A stretch of DNA of 9,436 nt from an uncultured Christensenellaceae bacterium (GCA_910588315.1 CAJUQF010000070.1:753-10188); one strand, 5' to 3'. Positions 1 to 6,612 are shown, numbered from the stretch's first letter. The notes: generated by a model not told the origin, from the sequence alone. Numbers and translations are program-made.

Positions 1-40
1 CTATACGAACAAAACGTTCTCTATTTGTTTCTTTTTCCAT
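1..40 (-). CDS. 5' end of a leftward gene, product unknown (partial)
   Basis: Only the first 13 codons are in the window. The ATG is at 40-38 on the minus strand and the reading begins MEKETNRERFVRI, then runs off the left edge. A GGAG ribosome binding site lies at 50-47, six bases before the ATG, and a perfect-consensus promoter stands upstream at 94-66. Together these make a real start likely despite the tiny visible part. The opening residues recall a family of small uncharacterised clostridial proteins that begin with a similar charged ERFV(R/K)-type stretch. That resemblance is from memory, and too little is visible to assign a function. Confidence 0.5.
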   Translation of the reverse strand, partial: MEKETNRERFVRI

Positions 41-65
41 TATATACTCCAAATATTTTTCGTAT

Positions 66-94
66 ATTATATATTATTTGCAGCAATATGTCAA
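66..94 (-). promoter_or_regulatory. Consensus sigma-70 type promoter for the leftward gene at 1-40
   Basis: Read on the minus strand, TTGACA (94-89) and TATAAT (71-66) are both perfect and separated by 17 bases. Transcription would begin about 7 bases past the -10, giving a leader of roughly 20 bases before the ATG at 40. The -35 is followed by TATTGCT, close to the bases following the -35 of the TIR-STAND promoter at 6062-6090. Confidence 0.75.
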
Positions 95-102
95 TGCATT
101 TT

Positions 103-136
103 TCTAATATTTTTCTAATTTTAGAAAAATATTAGA
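103..136. repeat. 34-bp AT-rich perfect palindrome (possible operator)
   Basis: Bases 103-118 (TCTAATATTTTTCTAA) are the exact reverse complement of 121-136, with TT between them. The site lies 8 bp behind the -35 of the leftward promoter at 66-94, where an operator or activator site could sit. There is no GC-rich stem and no clean T-tract, so it does not look like an intrinsic terminator. A dimeric regulator site is an inference from symmetry and position only. Confidence 0.8.
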
Positions 137-451
137 GCATGCTTGTACCGATAAAAAATAATAAAAGGTTCAATTTAGGTTATTTGGCGCCCCGCCAAAA
201 GCACACGATTTGAATCTAAGAGGTTAAAGGTGGGTACTTTTCCTATTTGCGCGAGCTTCTTGCCGTTCGGTTAGTTCTTTCTTATCGAGTTTGTTCTTCG
301 TTGTAGTTTGCGGCGAAGTGTGGTAAGAGATATATTCGCAGTCGTCGAATAAAATTTTGATACATATAAAGAGTAGAAAAGAATCTGTTCTTTTTATCGA
401 ATAATGCGTAGAAACGATGAAAATTACGAGAAATTTGCGTAATGCGTCACC
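137..451. other. Gene-poor intergenic stretch, no supported gene
   Basis: About 315 bases separate the palindrome from the lipoprotein promoter. I find no open frame with a plausible start and ribosome binding site, no complete tRNA and no terminator. The one small structure is a hairpin at 183-199 (TTTGGCG, loop CCC, CGCCAAA) without a T-tract on either strand. A leftward frame covers the region, but it is mainly the antisense shadow of the lipoprotein gene. A decayed remnant cannot be excluded. Confidence 0.5.
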
Positions 452-487
452 AAACGCTTGACAAAAGAACGGGGCGGGGAATAGACT
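452..487 (+). promoter_or_regulatory. Probable promoter of the lipoprotein-exonuclease operon
   Basis: A perfect TTGACA lies at 458-463 inside AAACGCTTGACA (452-463). The best -10 match is TAGACT at 482-487, 4 of 6 bases, after an 18-base spacer that contains GGGGCGGGG. The rpsL promoter has the same 12-mer, the same spacer length and a similar G-rich spacer block, which raises confidence in this weaker -10. The 5' leader would be about 30 bases. Confidence 0.5.
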
Positions 488-523
488 TGAAAATAACGAA
501 AGAAAAAACGGAGAGAAATACAG

Positions 524-2101
524 ATGAAACGAGCGGCGGTCATAGCGAGTATAATAGCGATGGCGGTCGCTTTTATGTTGATGAGTATCGGATGCGGATC
601 GGATCGGCAAGATGCGGACAAGCGTGAGATAAAAGACGTTTATGCTACCGAAAAGGAGGTGGAATACGACGGACGCAGGCATGGGATCGAAGTAAATAAT
701 ATCATAGCGACCGACGAGGTGTATTATTCCGAAACGGGTACGGAATGGTCTAAAACGGCGATAGAATATTCGGAAGTCGGGGAGTATGAAATATATTTCA
801 AGGTTGTGCGCAAGGGATACAAGGATTTTGTTTCGTCCGGAAAGATAAAAATTTATAAGGCGGTTTTGCAAGGTATAAGCGCGGAGCGCAAGACGGTTGT
901 TTATGACGGGCGCGAACACGGCATAGAGATAATCGGGACGGAAGAAAACGACGGGATAAAATATTCCGAAGACGGGAGCGAGTACCGAGCTGCGTTGACC
1001 AAAAAGGATGTGGGAAGATATACTGTTTATTTTGTTGTGGAACGCGCAAACGGCGAATATTTCGGCTCGACGGAACTGTTGATCTTGCCTGAGATACGCG
1101 GAAGATATTGGAATGCGTTAAAAGGCGAAATAGAAATCAAAGATACAAATTATGACGAGACCGGGCGCGGTATGATCGGAGAAAACGAATACGTCGTCAA
1201 AGACAGTACGCTCGAAATTGGCGATACCGAGTATAAATACGTCAAAGACGACGAGCAGGTTTACAAGTTCACGATAAACGGCGGCGAGATATTTTACACG
1301 ATCGGGAAGCGCGAAAACGAGACGGCGGAAATACGTGTATACGAATCCGAAGAGCGCGCGGAGATAATTATCGGCGGTATTGCGGTAAAGGAAGTAACCG
1401 GTGTAAACTACAGCGAAAACGGTAATACCATGACCTTGACCGAAAAAGATATAGATATCACATTGAAAAAATTGCCCGAAAATCCGCAGGGCGATATATA
1501 CGAATTGGTGATTTTCGACGGACTGCCGCATAAACACAGCGGGATAGAAAACTCGAATGAGTATACGGAGATAGGTCGGCATGAAGATAAAATAACATTG
1601 GTCGAAGAAGGATATTTGCCGAAAGAAATAAACGCCGTACTCGAGATAGTAAAAAACATTACCGGAAATTATTGCAATGCCGACAATATTATAGAGATAA
1701 ACATGGATATTGCTATGATAAACGGCGAAAGCAATAAGATGGAATATTTCGACGGGGCTTGGCGTGTAGCGGGTAAAGAGTTATCGGAAGAAAACGGCAA
1801 GCTGTATTACGACGGTCGGGAATATTTTAAAGCATCAAAAAATATCGTCGATATAATATATGGCGGCGAAACTTTAAAAATAAAATGCGATGCGGACGAC
1901 GTATTGATCGTTTGCGACAGCGGTACTTTGACCGTGACGATAGACGGCGTAACGGTGTCGAAAAAGGAAGTCGATTCGAGTATTATTACCGTAAACGGCG
2001 AAAGGAAAGATGGGATCGTCGACGGATCGGTCACCATGTATGTACTCGGATCGAGCGATCTTACCGGCGTAATTCGAGTCGAGATCGTAGTTGCGGAGTA
2101 A
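524..2101 (+). CDS. Secreted lipoprotein with repeated MBG-like beta modules, function unknown
   Basis: The protein has 525 residues. A short basic start (MKRAA), a hydrophobic segment and Cys24 in MSIGC form a lipoprotein signal peptide, although the -3 position is Ser rather than the usual Leu. It is probably anchored on the outer face of the cell membrane. The mature part is modular. Two MBG-like repeats (about residues 45-112 and 124-188) each start with a YDG-x2-HGIE motif and end in a beta-rich stretch. A module opening GRYWNA (about 192-320) follows, then a third shorter MBG-like repeat (about 328-377, FDGLPH), then a second copy of the other module opening GNYCNA (about 381-480). The start is supported by GGAG at 510-513. 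The exonuclease gene follows 5 bp after the stop. MBG-type repeats are known from surface and adhesin-like proteins; that is family knowledge, and no ligand or enzymatic site is visible. Confidence 0.85.
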   Translation: MKRAAVIASIIAMAVAFMLMSIGCGSDRQDADKREIKDVYATEKEVEYDGRRHGIEVNNIIATDEVYYSETGTEWSKTAIEYSEVGEYEIYFKVVRKGYKDFVSSGKIKIYKAVLQGISAERKTVVYDGREHGIEIIGTEENDGIKYSEDGSEYRAALTKKDVGRYTVYFVVERANGEYFGSTELLILPEIRGRYWNALKGEIEIKDTNYDETGRGMIGENEYVVKDSTLEIGDTEYKYVKDDEQVYKFTINGGEIFYTIGKRENETAEIRVYESEERAEIIIGGIAVKEVTGVNYSENGNTMTLTEKDIDITLKKLPENPQGDIYELVIFDGLPHKHSGIENSNEYTEIGRHEDKITLVEEGYLPKEINAVLEIVKNITGNYCNADNIIEINMDIAMINGESNKMEYFDGAWRVAGKELSEENGKLYYDGREYFKASKNIVDIIYGGETLKIKCDADDVLIVCDSGTLTVTIDGVTVSKKEVDSSIITVNGERKDGIVDGSVTMYVLGSSDLTGVIRVEIVVAE

Positions 2102-2106
2102 GGTGC

Positions 2107-3237
2107 ATGAGATATTTGTTTTTCGATATAGAGTGTTGCGACGGGCAGCACATGTGTGAATTCGGATATGTGATTGTCGACGATAAATTCAACATAACGG
2201 ACGAGAATATTTTGATAATAAAGCCGGAAAAGCCGTTTAATCCGATCGTAAGAAAAAAGCTGTCGCTTAGAACGCAGACATATAATAAGAGTCGAGCGTT
2301 CCCGTATTATTATAACGAGATCAAAAAACTCATCACCGCGCCCGATCAACTGATTTTAGGCTATGCAATAGAAAACGATGCGAATTTTTTAAAGACCGCA
2401 TGCGAACGGTATAATAAAGATTACATAAATTTTAAATTTTTCGATTGTCAAAAAATATATACGAAATATTACGCGCCCGAACATGCTTTGAAACTCGATA
2501 CCGCATGCGAAAAATTAAAAGTCGACACGTCCGGCAGTTTGCACAATAGCGGCTACGACAGCAAAATAACAATGCTGCTCGCCAAAGCGATATGCGATGA
2601 TCGTGGTATTTCTTTGCCCGAGATGACGGTCGATTGTCGTTTGTGCGCCGGAGAGATAAAAAGCGGCGTGATATCCGACGAGGCGACGAAAGATAAGATA
2701 ATGCGTGCGCTCGAGACGTATAAGAAAAATAACGATAATAATTTAAACGAAAATAATAAATATTTATTCGGGCAATTCGTAAAAAGAGTGTGCGCTGAAA
2801 ATAAAACGAAAAAGAATTTATACGGTAAAAGGATAGGTTTTACCGAGGGATACGAAAATACGCACTTCAAAGAAATGTTGAGTTTGGTGCAATTTATCGC
2901 CGATCGCGGCGGGATATATTGCAAAGGCGCAAAACATTGCAATATATTCGTGGACGACTGTGCGCAAGAGAACGATAAAAATTTCGAGAGAGTAAAAAGA
3001 CAATCTTCGGACGGGCGCGCCGCAAAAATAATTAAATTAAGCGAATTTTTAAAGATGATGGAAATTTCGCAGGAAAATATGCAAGCTGCGTCGTTTCCGC
3101 GGGACGCGGCGTTTTTGCGCCCCGTACGCGAAAAGAAAACGGAAAGGAATTATATCGAAAATACCGGCAGTACCTTACGCGAATTCTTTGGAAATATTAA
3201 TGCAGATCGGTTGAAAAAGTCGAATGAGCTAAAATAA
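2107..3237 (+). CDS. DEDDh-family 3'-5' exonuclease with C-terminal BRCT-like domain
   Basis: The protein has 376 residues and resembles the DnaQ/RNase T exonuclease superfamily, which removes nucleotides from DNA or RNA 3' ends using two metal ions. Visible motifs are Exo I FFDIE (Asp7, Glu9), Exo II GYAIENDANFL (Asp91) and Exo III HNSGYD (His146, Asp151), which together make a complete DEDDh set. After a charged, Asn-rich linker (about 195-235), residues about 238-318 look like a BRCT domain: GKRIGFTEGY, a central GGIY, then a closing LSEFLKMM. BRCT domains often bind DNA ends or partner proteins. The open frame extends upstream to 1885, but that part is antisense-like Arg-rich sequence inside the lipoprotein gene. 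The ATG at 2107 has GGAG at 2095-2098 and starts directly on motif I. The gene lies 5 bp after the lipoprotein gene and is probably co-transcribed with it. Substrate unknown. Confidence 0.85.
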   Translation: MRYLFFDIECCDGQHMCEFGYVIVDDKFNITDENILIIKPEKPFNPIVRKKLSLRTQTYNKSRAFPYYYNEIKKLITAPDQLILGYAIENDANFLKTACERYNKDYINFKFFDCQKIYTKYYAPEHALKLDTACEKLKVDTSGSLHNSGYDSKITMLLAKAICDDRGISLPEMTVDCRLCAGEIKSGVISDEATKDKIMRALETYKKNNDNNLNENNKYLFGQFVKRVCAENKTKKNLYGKRIGFTEGYENTHFKEMLSLVQFIADRGGIYCKGAKHCNIFVDDCAQENDKNFERVKRQSSDGRAAKIIKLSEFLKMMEISQENMQAASFPRDAAFLRPVREKKTERNYIENTGSTLREFFGNINADRLKKSNELK

Positions 3238-3239
3238 GT

Positions 3240-4775
3240 TTATATCAATTTTGCTTTTGCCAATATATCGGCGGTTTCTTTTTTAAACATGCGCACGGTG
3301 GCGAAGTCGCGGTTTTTCCCGGCGAGCAAACATTCGATGCGGTCGAGAAGTTTCGTACAGGCGGATATACATTCTTTTTTCAAGCCGAGCAGAAAATAGA
3401 ATTTGGCGACTTTCATGTGTACGCGCATATCGATATTGGGATTTTCGAATTCGGTTTTTTCTACGACGGTTTTGAGTATTTCCGTTTCGCGACGCATAAG
3501 CTCGAGACATTTGTTTTTATCCTTATACATTCCCGGCAACATTACGATATAAGTACCTATACAGGCGACCATGTCGCCGACGAACATCGAGTTATGATCG
3601 CGATCGTAATGAGTTTTATAGTTTTCGAGCGCTATCTCGATATGCTTGAAAGCTTTTTTCGGCTTATTGACGGATTCGTAATACGATGCGTAACCCGTGT
3701 GCATAAAAGCATAGCGCGCGGGGTCGACGGCTTTGTATTCGTTGCCGCCGATCTTCATTGCTTTATCTAGTATCTTCTTTTGGTTCGCGATGTCGCCGCT
3801 GTCGTGATAGACGTTGCTTTTTGCGACATAATAGTGTACATAGTCGCGCAGCGGGATCTCGTGCCTTGCAAAAAGTTCGTCGCAGAGATCGGTGCATTCT
3901 TCTATGAGTTCCCGCGCGTCCGAGACTTTGCCGCATAATAGTAAATGCGTTGCGTAAATAGTCAGCATCAAAGCGTACTCGTTTTTTACTTCGCAGGAAG
4001 CGCGATCCATATCGATAAGATCGTAGTATTTTTTGCAGGTTTCGAAATGTCCCGTGGATTCGAAGAAAAAATTCAGGATGAAACAATCGTGAGCATACAC
4101 CGCATATGCGAGCGCGAATTTTTCGGGATATTGTTCGGCAACGGCGGAGTCCGGCGAATTTGCGTAATCGGCAAGCGACTTCAGTAATAGCCGTTCGCGT
4201 TCGGCAACGGCAACGGGTTTCGACCAATCCTGCCGAAACGGCAACGTTACGATCCGCGCGGCGAGCCGTTCCTTTTCCGTTTGCGAAATAAAATCACCGG
4301 ATAATAAAGCGCCCGAAAATTTGAAAATGGAAAAGCGCTTGCCGCAAAGCTCGTCCATAGGCATACCGGAACTTGTAAGCGAGTACATTTTCAAATATAT
4401 TTCGTCGACCAAGTCCTTTGTGAATTTCGGATCGTCCGAGAGTATAAGCTGCTTGATCCTGTCGTGGACGATGCCGAAAGCGACCGACGAGTTATCGTCG
4501 TGCAGGCGAATGAATATGCGCAAATACGGCGTTTGGTTTAAAACGGTTTCCGAAAATTCTATGCCGAACGCGTCGCGCAGATCGTTTTCGGTCAAAACGT
4601 AATCGGACATTGCGAATATTGCGAGCAATTTTTTATAACGTGCGAAAGTCTCGGCATTGAGCGTGCTTTTCATGTAATTATAATAGAAAGACAATGCGCT
4701 TTCGAGCGACGAAAGTATATGCCAGTCGACTTTTTCGGCTGTCGTTTGATCGAGATAAATATTGCTTATTTTCAT
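3240..4775 (-). CDS. C-terminal fragment: winged-helix and TPR-like sensor region
   Basis: This is the open part after the internal stop, counted from the first ATG (511 residues, opening MKISNIYLDQ). Residues about 45-110 resemble the winged-helix segment that follows STAND NTPases: a helix pair ending in TENDLRDAFG, then a beta-hairpin stretch and VHDRIKQLIL. From about 210 to the end the protein is helical, with repeated 34-40 residue helix pairs of TPR type, for example YVHYYVAKSNVYHDSGD and the following FMHTGYASYYESVNKP. In such proteins this part senses the trigger. The frame is open upstream to 4964 with no other ATG or GTG, and no Shine-Dalgarno sequence precedes 4775 (or the TTG one codon earlier). 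Independent translation is therefore doubtful. The stop lies two bases from the end of the convergent exonuclease gene. Confidence 0.6.
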   Translation of the reverse strand: MKISNIYLDQTTAEKVDWHILSSLESALSFYYNYMKSTLNAETFARYKKLLAIFAMSDYVLTENDLRDAFGIEFSETVLNQTPYLRIFIRLHDDNSSVAFGIVHDRIKQLILSDDPKFTKDLVDEIYLKMYSLTSSGMPMDELCGKRFSIFKFSGALLSGDFISQTEKERLAARIVTLPFRQDWSKPVAVAERERLLLKSLADYANSPDSAVAEQYPEKFALAYAVYAHDCFILNFFFESTGHFETCKKYYDLIDMDRASCEVKNEYALMLTIYATHLLLCGKVSDARELIEECTDLCDELFARHEIPLRDYVHYYVAKSNVYHDSGDIANQKKILDKAMKIGGNEYKAVDPARYAFMHTGYASYYESVNKPKKAFKHIEIALENYKTHYDRDHNSMFVGDMVACIGTYIVMLPGMYKDKNKCLELMRRETEILKTVVEKTEFENPNIDMRVHMKVAKFYFLLGLKKECISACTKLLDRIECLLAGKNRDFATVRMFKKETADILAKAKLI

Positions 4776-4964
4776 CAAAATGGAAAACGAGAGTATATTT
4801 TTCGGGTCTATCGAGTCGAAAATTTCGCGGACCGAAATACTTTTATCGCGACCGGCAAACTGCGCAATGATATTGTTGTTGTAATAGTTGTACAGAAAAT
4901 TCAGATAATCGTAATTTTTCGAATCGAAAATTATTTTTTCGCCCGGAAAACGTTGTACGAAACC

Positions 4965-6023
4965 TTATGCCGCGTTTCGCAAACTGCCGGCTTTATCGAA
5001 TATTCGACACGTAAACATCACGTATACGCCGTCGGCAAATTCCGAGTTCTCGAAAAAATCCGTAACCGACATTTTGCCGCCCATGCCCATGTCGTCGATG
5101 CCGTCTATGATTATCAGCAGTTTTTTGTCGGCATAGTATTTCTGTTTGAATTCGTTGACAAAACGCGTGAACGATTTAACGGGATCGGAATTTATTATGT
5201 CGACGGGCGCGACGTCGACGCTCCGTATATTGCCGACGTTATCGAGCCGAAGCAAGTCGGAAAAATCCCACAAAAAGTTTTCCGGAGAAGCGTAGTTTTT
5301 ATCGCGGCTTACGAACAGCGCGCGCACGTCGGCGGTTTGCTTGAATTCGTCGTCGCGTTCGAGCGCGCGCACAAACGTGGTCTTGCCCATGCCGCGTTCC
5401 ATTTGCAGAACGAATATATCTTTCGGTTTATTTTCGATGATCGTTTTGACTTTTTCGCGGAGAAGATCGAAAGGGCAGTACGGTTCGTCTGTCAGTACGG
5501 ACGAGTCGGGATCTACGAGCCGCTTTTGCACCCAATCGTCGACTCCTATGCTGTCGAGTATGTAAAATTGATTGCCGTAATACAGTTCGCCGTCGGGATC
5601 GATGTCGAGCAACAACCGCCTTACGTACGCCGAAATATCTTTACGCGTGCGCAACAGATTGCCGCAATAATAAACGGCAAAGTCTTTTTTATTGCGTTCG
5701 CCGTTTTTAAACAGCTCGTAAAACGCACGTATTTCGCGGCACAGCCAATGCGCTTTGTTCGTATCGAGTTTGCCGTCGTCGGCGGTCGGACAGCGATCGT
5801 TTACCACAAACAGGAACAGCGCCGAGCCGGGTATAACGACTTCGGGATGTTTATCGAACGTACGTTCGTCGGTGTCCGGTCCGAAATAAGCTTTTGCTAT
5901 CGGGAAAGACGTATTGAGACGTTTGGCAACGTCCTCGGCTTGTTTGCCGGTGCCGTCTATGTTTTTCGATCCGTGATAGGCGATAAAAACCGAGTTCCGA
6001 AATCGATTGCCGCGACTTACCAT
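4965..6023 (-). CDS. TIR-like domain plus STAND P-loop NTPase, truncated N-terminal piece
   Basis: The piece has 352 residues. Residues about 9-105 resemble a TIR domain: SVFIAYHGS at the first strand, ALFLFVVND near 68-76, and HWLCREI with Glu97 where TIR NADases carry the catalytic Glu. Residues about 180-350 form a STAND-type P-loop NTPase: Walker A MERGMGKTT (208-216, with Met in place of the first Gly), Walker B LLIIIDGIDD (302-311) and a sensor-like FTCR (337-340). The protein stops abruptly soon after this sensor, inside what should be one NTPase fold, and the missing fold continues in the same frame past the TAA. Start evidence: AGAGG lies 8 bases before the ATG at 6023 and the promoter is at 6090-6062. 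The start and domains are well supported. The TIR assignment is from motif pattern rather than alignment. A truncated product would keep the TIR domain but lose the sensor. Confidence 0.8.
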   Translation of the reverse strand: MVSRGNRFRNSVFIAYHGSKNIDGTGKQAEDVAKRLNTSFPIAKAYFGPDTDERTFDKHPEVVIPGSALFLFVVNDRCPTADDGKLDTNKAHWLCREIRAFYELFKNGERNKKDFAVYYCGNLLRTRKDISAYVRRLLLDIDPDGELYYGNQFYILDSIGVDDWVQKRLVDPDSSVLTDEPYCPFDLLREKVKTIIENKPKDIFVLQMERGMGKTTFVRALERDDEFKQTADVRALFVSRDKNYASPENFLWDFSDLLRLDNVGNIRSVDVAPVDIINSDPVKSFTRFVNEFKQKYYADKKLLIIIDGIDDMGMGGKMSVTDFFENSEFADGVYVMFTCRIFDKAGSLRNAA

Positions 6024-6061
6024 CGTTTTTTCCTCTTTTGCAGTCTATTTCATTATTATAT

Positions 6062-6090
6062 ATGATAGCATGTTGCGAGCTATATGTCAA
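6062..6090 (-). promoter_or_regulatory. Promoter of the TIR-STAND gene
   Basis: On the minus strand, TTGACA (6090-6085, perfect) and TATCAT (6067-6062, 5 of 6) are spaced by 17 bases. The leader to the ATG at 6023 would be about 30 bases. It stands back to back with the rpsL promoter; the two -35 hexamers are 32 bp apart, so RNA polymerase binding at one could affect the other. Confidence 0.65.
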
Positions 6091-6122
6091 TCGGTAATAT
6101 CGCGAAAGTCTGTTTAAAACGC

Positions 6123-6152
6123 TTGACATTGGGCGGGGGAGTCGGTTATAAT
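6123..6152 (+). promoter_or_regulatory. Strong promoter of the rpsL-rpsG-fusA operon
   Basis: Perfect TTGACA (6123-6128) and perfect TATAAT (6147-6152) are separated by 18 bases. The spacer contains GGGCGGGGG. Transcription would start near 6159, leaving about 80 bases of leader before rpsL. Strong consensus hexamers fit a highly expressed ribosomal operon. Confidence 0.8.
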
Positions 6153-6158
6153 TAAGGG

Positions 6159-6209
6159 TACGCGTGGAAATCTGCGCGTAATGCTCTTTCTTCGATATTG
6201 AGTGAGAGC
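6159..6209 (+). promoter_or_regulatory. rpsL leader with two possible RNA hairpins
   Basis: TACGCG (6159-6164) pairs with CGCGTA (6175-6180) across a 10-base loop, right at the predicted transcript start. GCTCT (6183-6187) can pair with AGAGC (6205-6209), with partial pairing inside. The hairpins end 14 bases before the AAGGAGG at 6224-6230. Stabilisation of the 5' end or feedback by a ribosomal protein is possible, but nothing here demonstrates it. Confidence 0.4.
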
Positions 6210-6240
6210 GGCAATACTACTATAAGGAGGTAGAGTAACA

Positions 6241-6612
6241 ATGCCTACGATCAACCAGCTTGTAAGGAAAGGTCGTCAAAAGGTCGAGTATAAGTCCATG
6301 AGCCCTATTCTCGATAACAACCCGCAAAAGCGCGGCGTGTGCCTTTCGGTCACGACGACTACGCCTAAAAAGCCCAACTCCGCTTTGCGCAAGATCGCTC
6401 GTGTGCGTCTTGTCAACAAGATGGAAGGTACGGTCTATATTCCCGGCATAGGTCACAACCTGCAAGAACACTCGGTTGTGCTTGTCCGTGGCGGCAGAGT
6501 GAAGGACTTGCCGGGTGTGCGGTATCACATCATTCGCGGTGCGTTAGACACTGCGGGTGTGGCCAAGCGCAAGCAAGCTCGCTCAAAGTACGGCGCAAAG
6601 AAGGCGAAGTAA
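6241..6612 (+). CDS. rpsL: 30S ribosomal protein uS12 (S12)
   Basis: The 123-residue protein is full length for the family. uS12 sits at the decoding centre of the small subunit and contributes to tRNA selection accuracy. The hallmark stretches are present: TTPKKPNSALRK (residues 40-51), GHNLQEHSVVLVRGGRVKDL (71-90) and the tail KQARSKYG. Lys43 and Lys88, where streptomycin-resistance changes usually occur, are both wild type. Asp89, the residue modified by RimO in bacteria that carry that enzyme, is also present. AAGGAGG at 6224-6230 lies 10 bases before the ATG. It is the first gene of the operon and has its own promoter. The spacer to rpsG is unusually long because of a palindromic element. 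Confidence 0.98.
   Translation: MPTINQLVRKGRQKVEYKSMSPILDNNPQKRGVCLSVTTTTPKKPNSALRKIARVRLVNKMEGTVYIPGIGHNLQEHSVVLVRGGRVKDLPGVRYHIIRGALDTAGVAKRKQARSKYGAKKAK

Larger units (their letters stand above)
3240..6023 (-). pseudogene. TIR-STAND-TPR immune-type gene interrupted by an in-frame TAA
   Basis: Read leftward from 6023, one frame of 927 codons runs to a TAA at 3242-3240 and is broken only by a TAA at 4967-4965 (codon 353). Both halves are in the same frame. The 62 codons between the internal stop and the next ATG (417) read as ordinary protein (for example GFVQRFPGEKIIFDS, then FLYNYYNNN) with no other stop. Domain order in the joined reading is a TIR-like domain, a STAND P-loop NTPase, a winged-helix region and TPR-like helices. 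This is the layout of bacterial NLR-like defence proteins, in which a C-terminal sensor triggers oligomerisation and the TIR domain then acts, often by degrading NAD+. That mechanism is family knowledge. One substitution would explain the break. A recent nonsense mutation, a sequencing error or translational readthrough are all possible; I favour loss of function or error. Confidence 0.8.

Noticed and set aside
169..235. tRNA-like fragments (GGTTCAATT and GATTTGAATC sequences)
   Set aside because: No acceptor, D or anticodon stems can be formed around them in tRNA spacing on either strand.
224..919. Leftward frame of 231 codons across the start of the lipoprotein gene
   Set aside because: Most of it is antisense to the lipoprotein gene. 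It has no ribosome binding site, an unusual Phe/Arg/Ser-rich composition and no recognisable domain.
1885..2106. N-terminal extension of the exonuclease frame
   Set aside because: It overlaps the lipoprotein gene out of frame, is Arg-rich noise, and the ATG at 2107 starts directly on the Exo I motif with a good ribosome binding site.
3240..4775. An independent TPR protein gene downstream of a separate TIR-NTPase gene
   Set aside because: The frame is open to the upstream stop, there is no ribosome binding site for the ATG or TTG, and the NTPase fold would be cut in the middle. One interrupted gene is the better reading.
4965..4967. TAA reassigned as a sense codon or programmed recoding
   Set aside because: TAA ends the lipoprotein, exonuclease and rpsL genes normally, and no slippery run or known readthrough context is visible beside the codon.
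4719..6065. Rightward frame of 448 codons opposite the TIR-STAND gene
   Set aside because: It is a shadow of the leftward coding sequence, which has recognisable TIR and STAND motifs. The rightward product has none.
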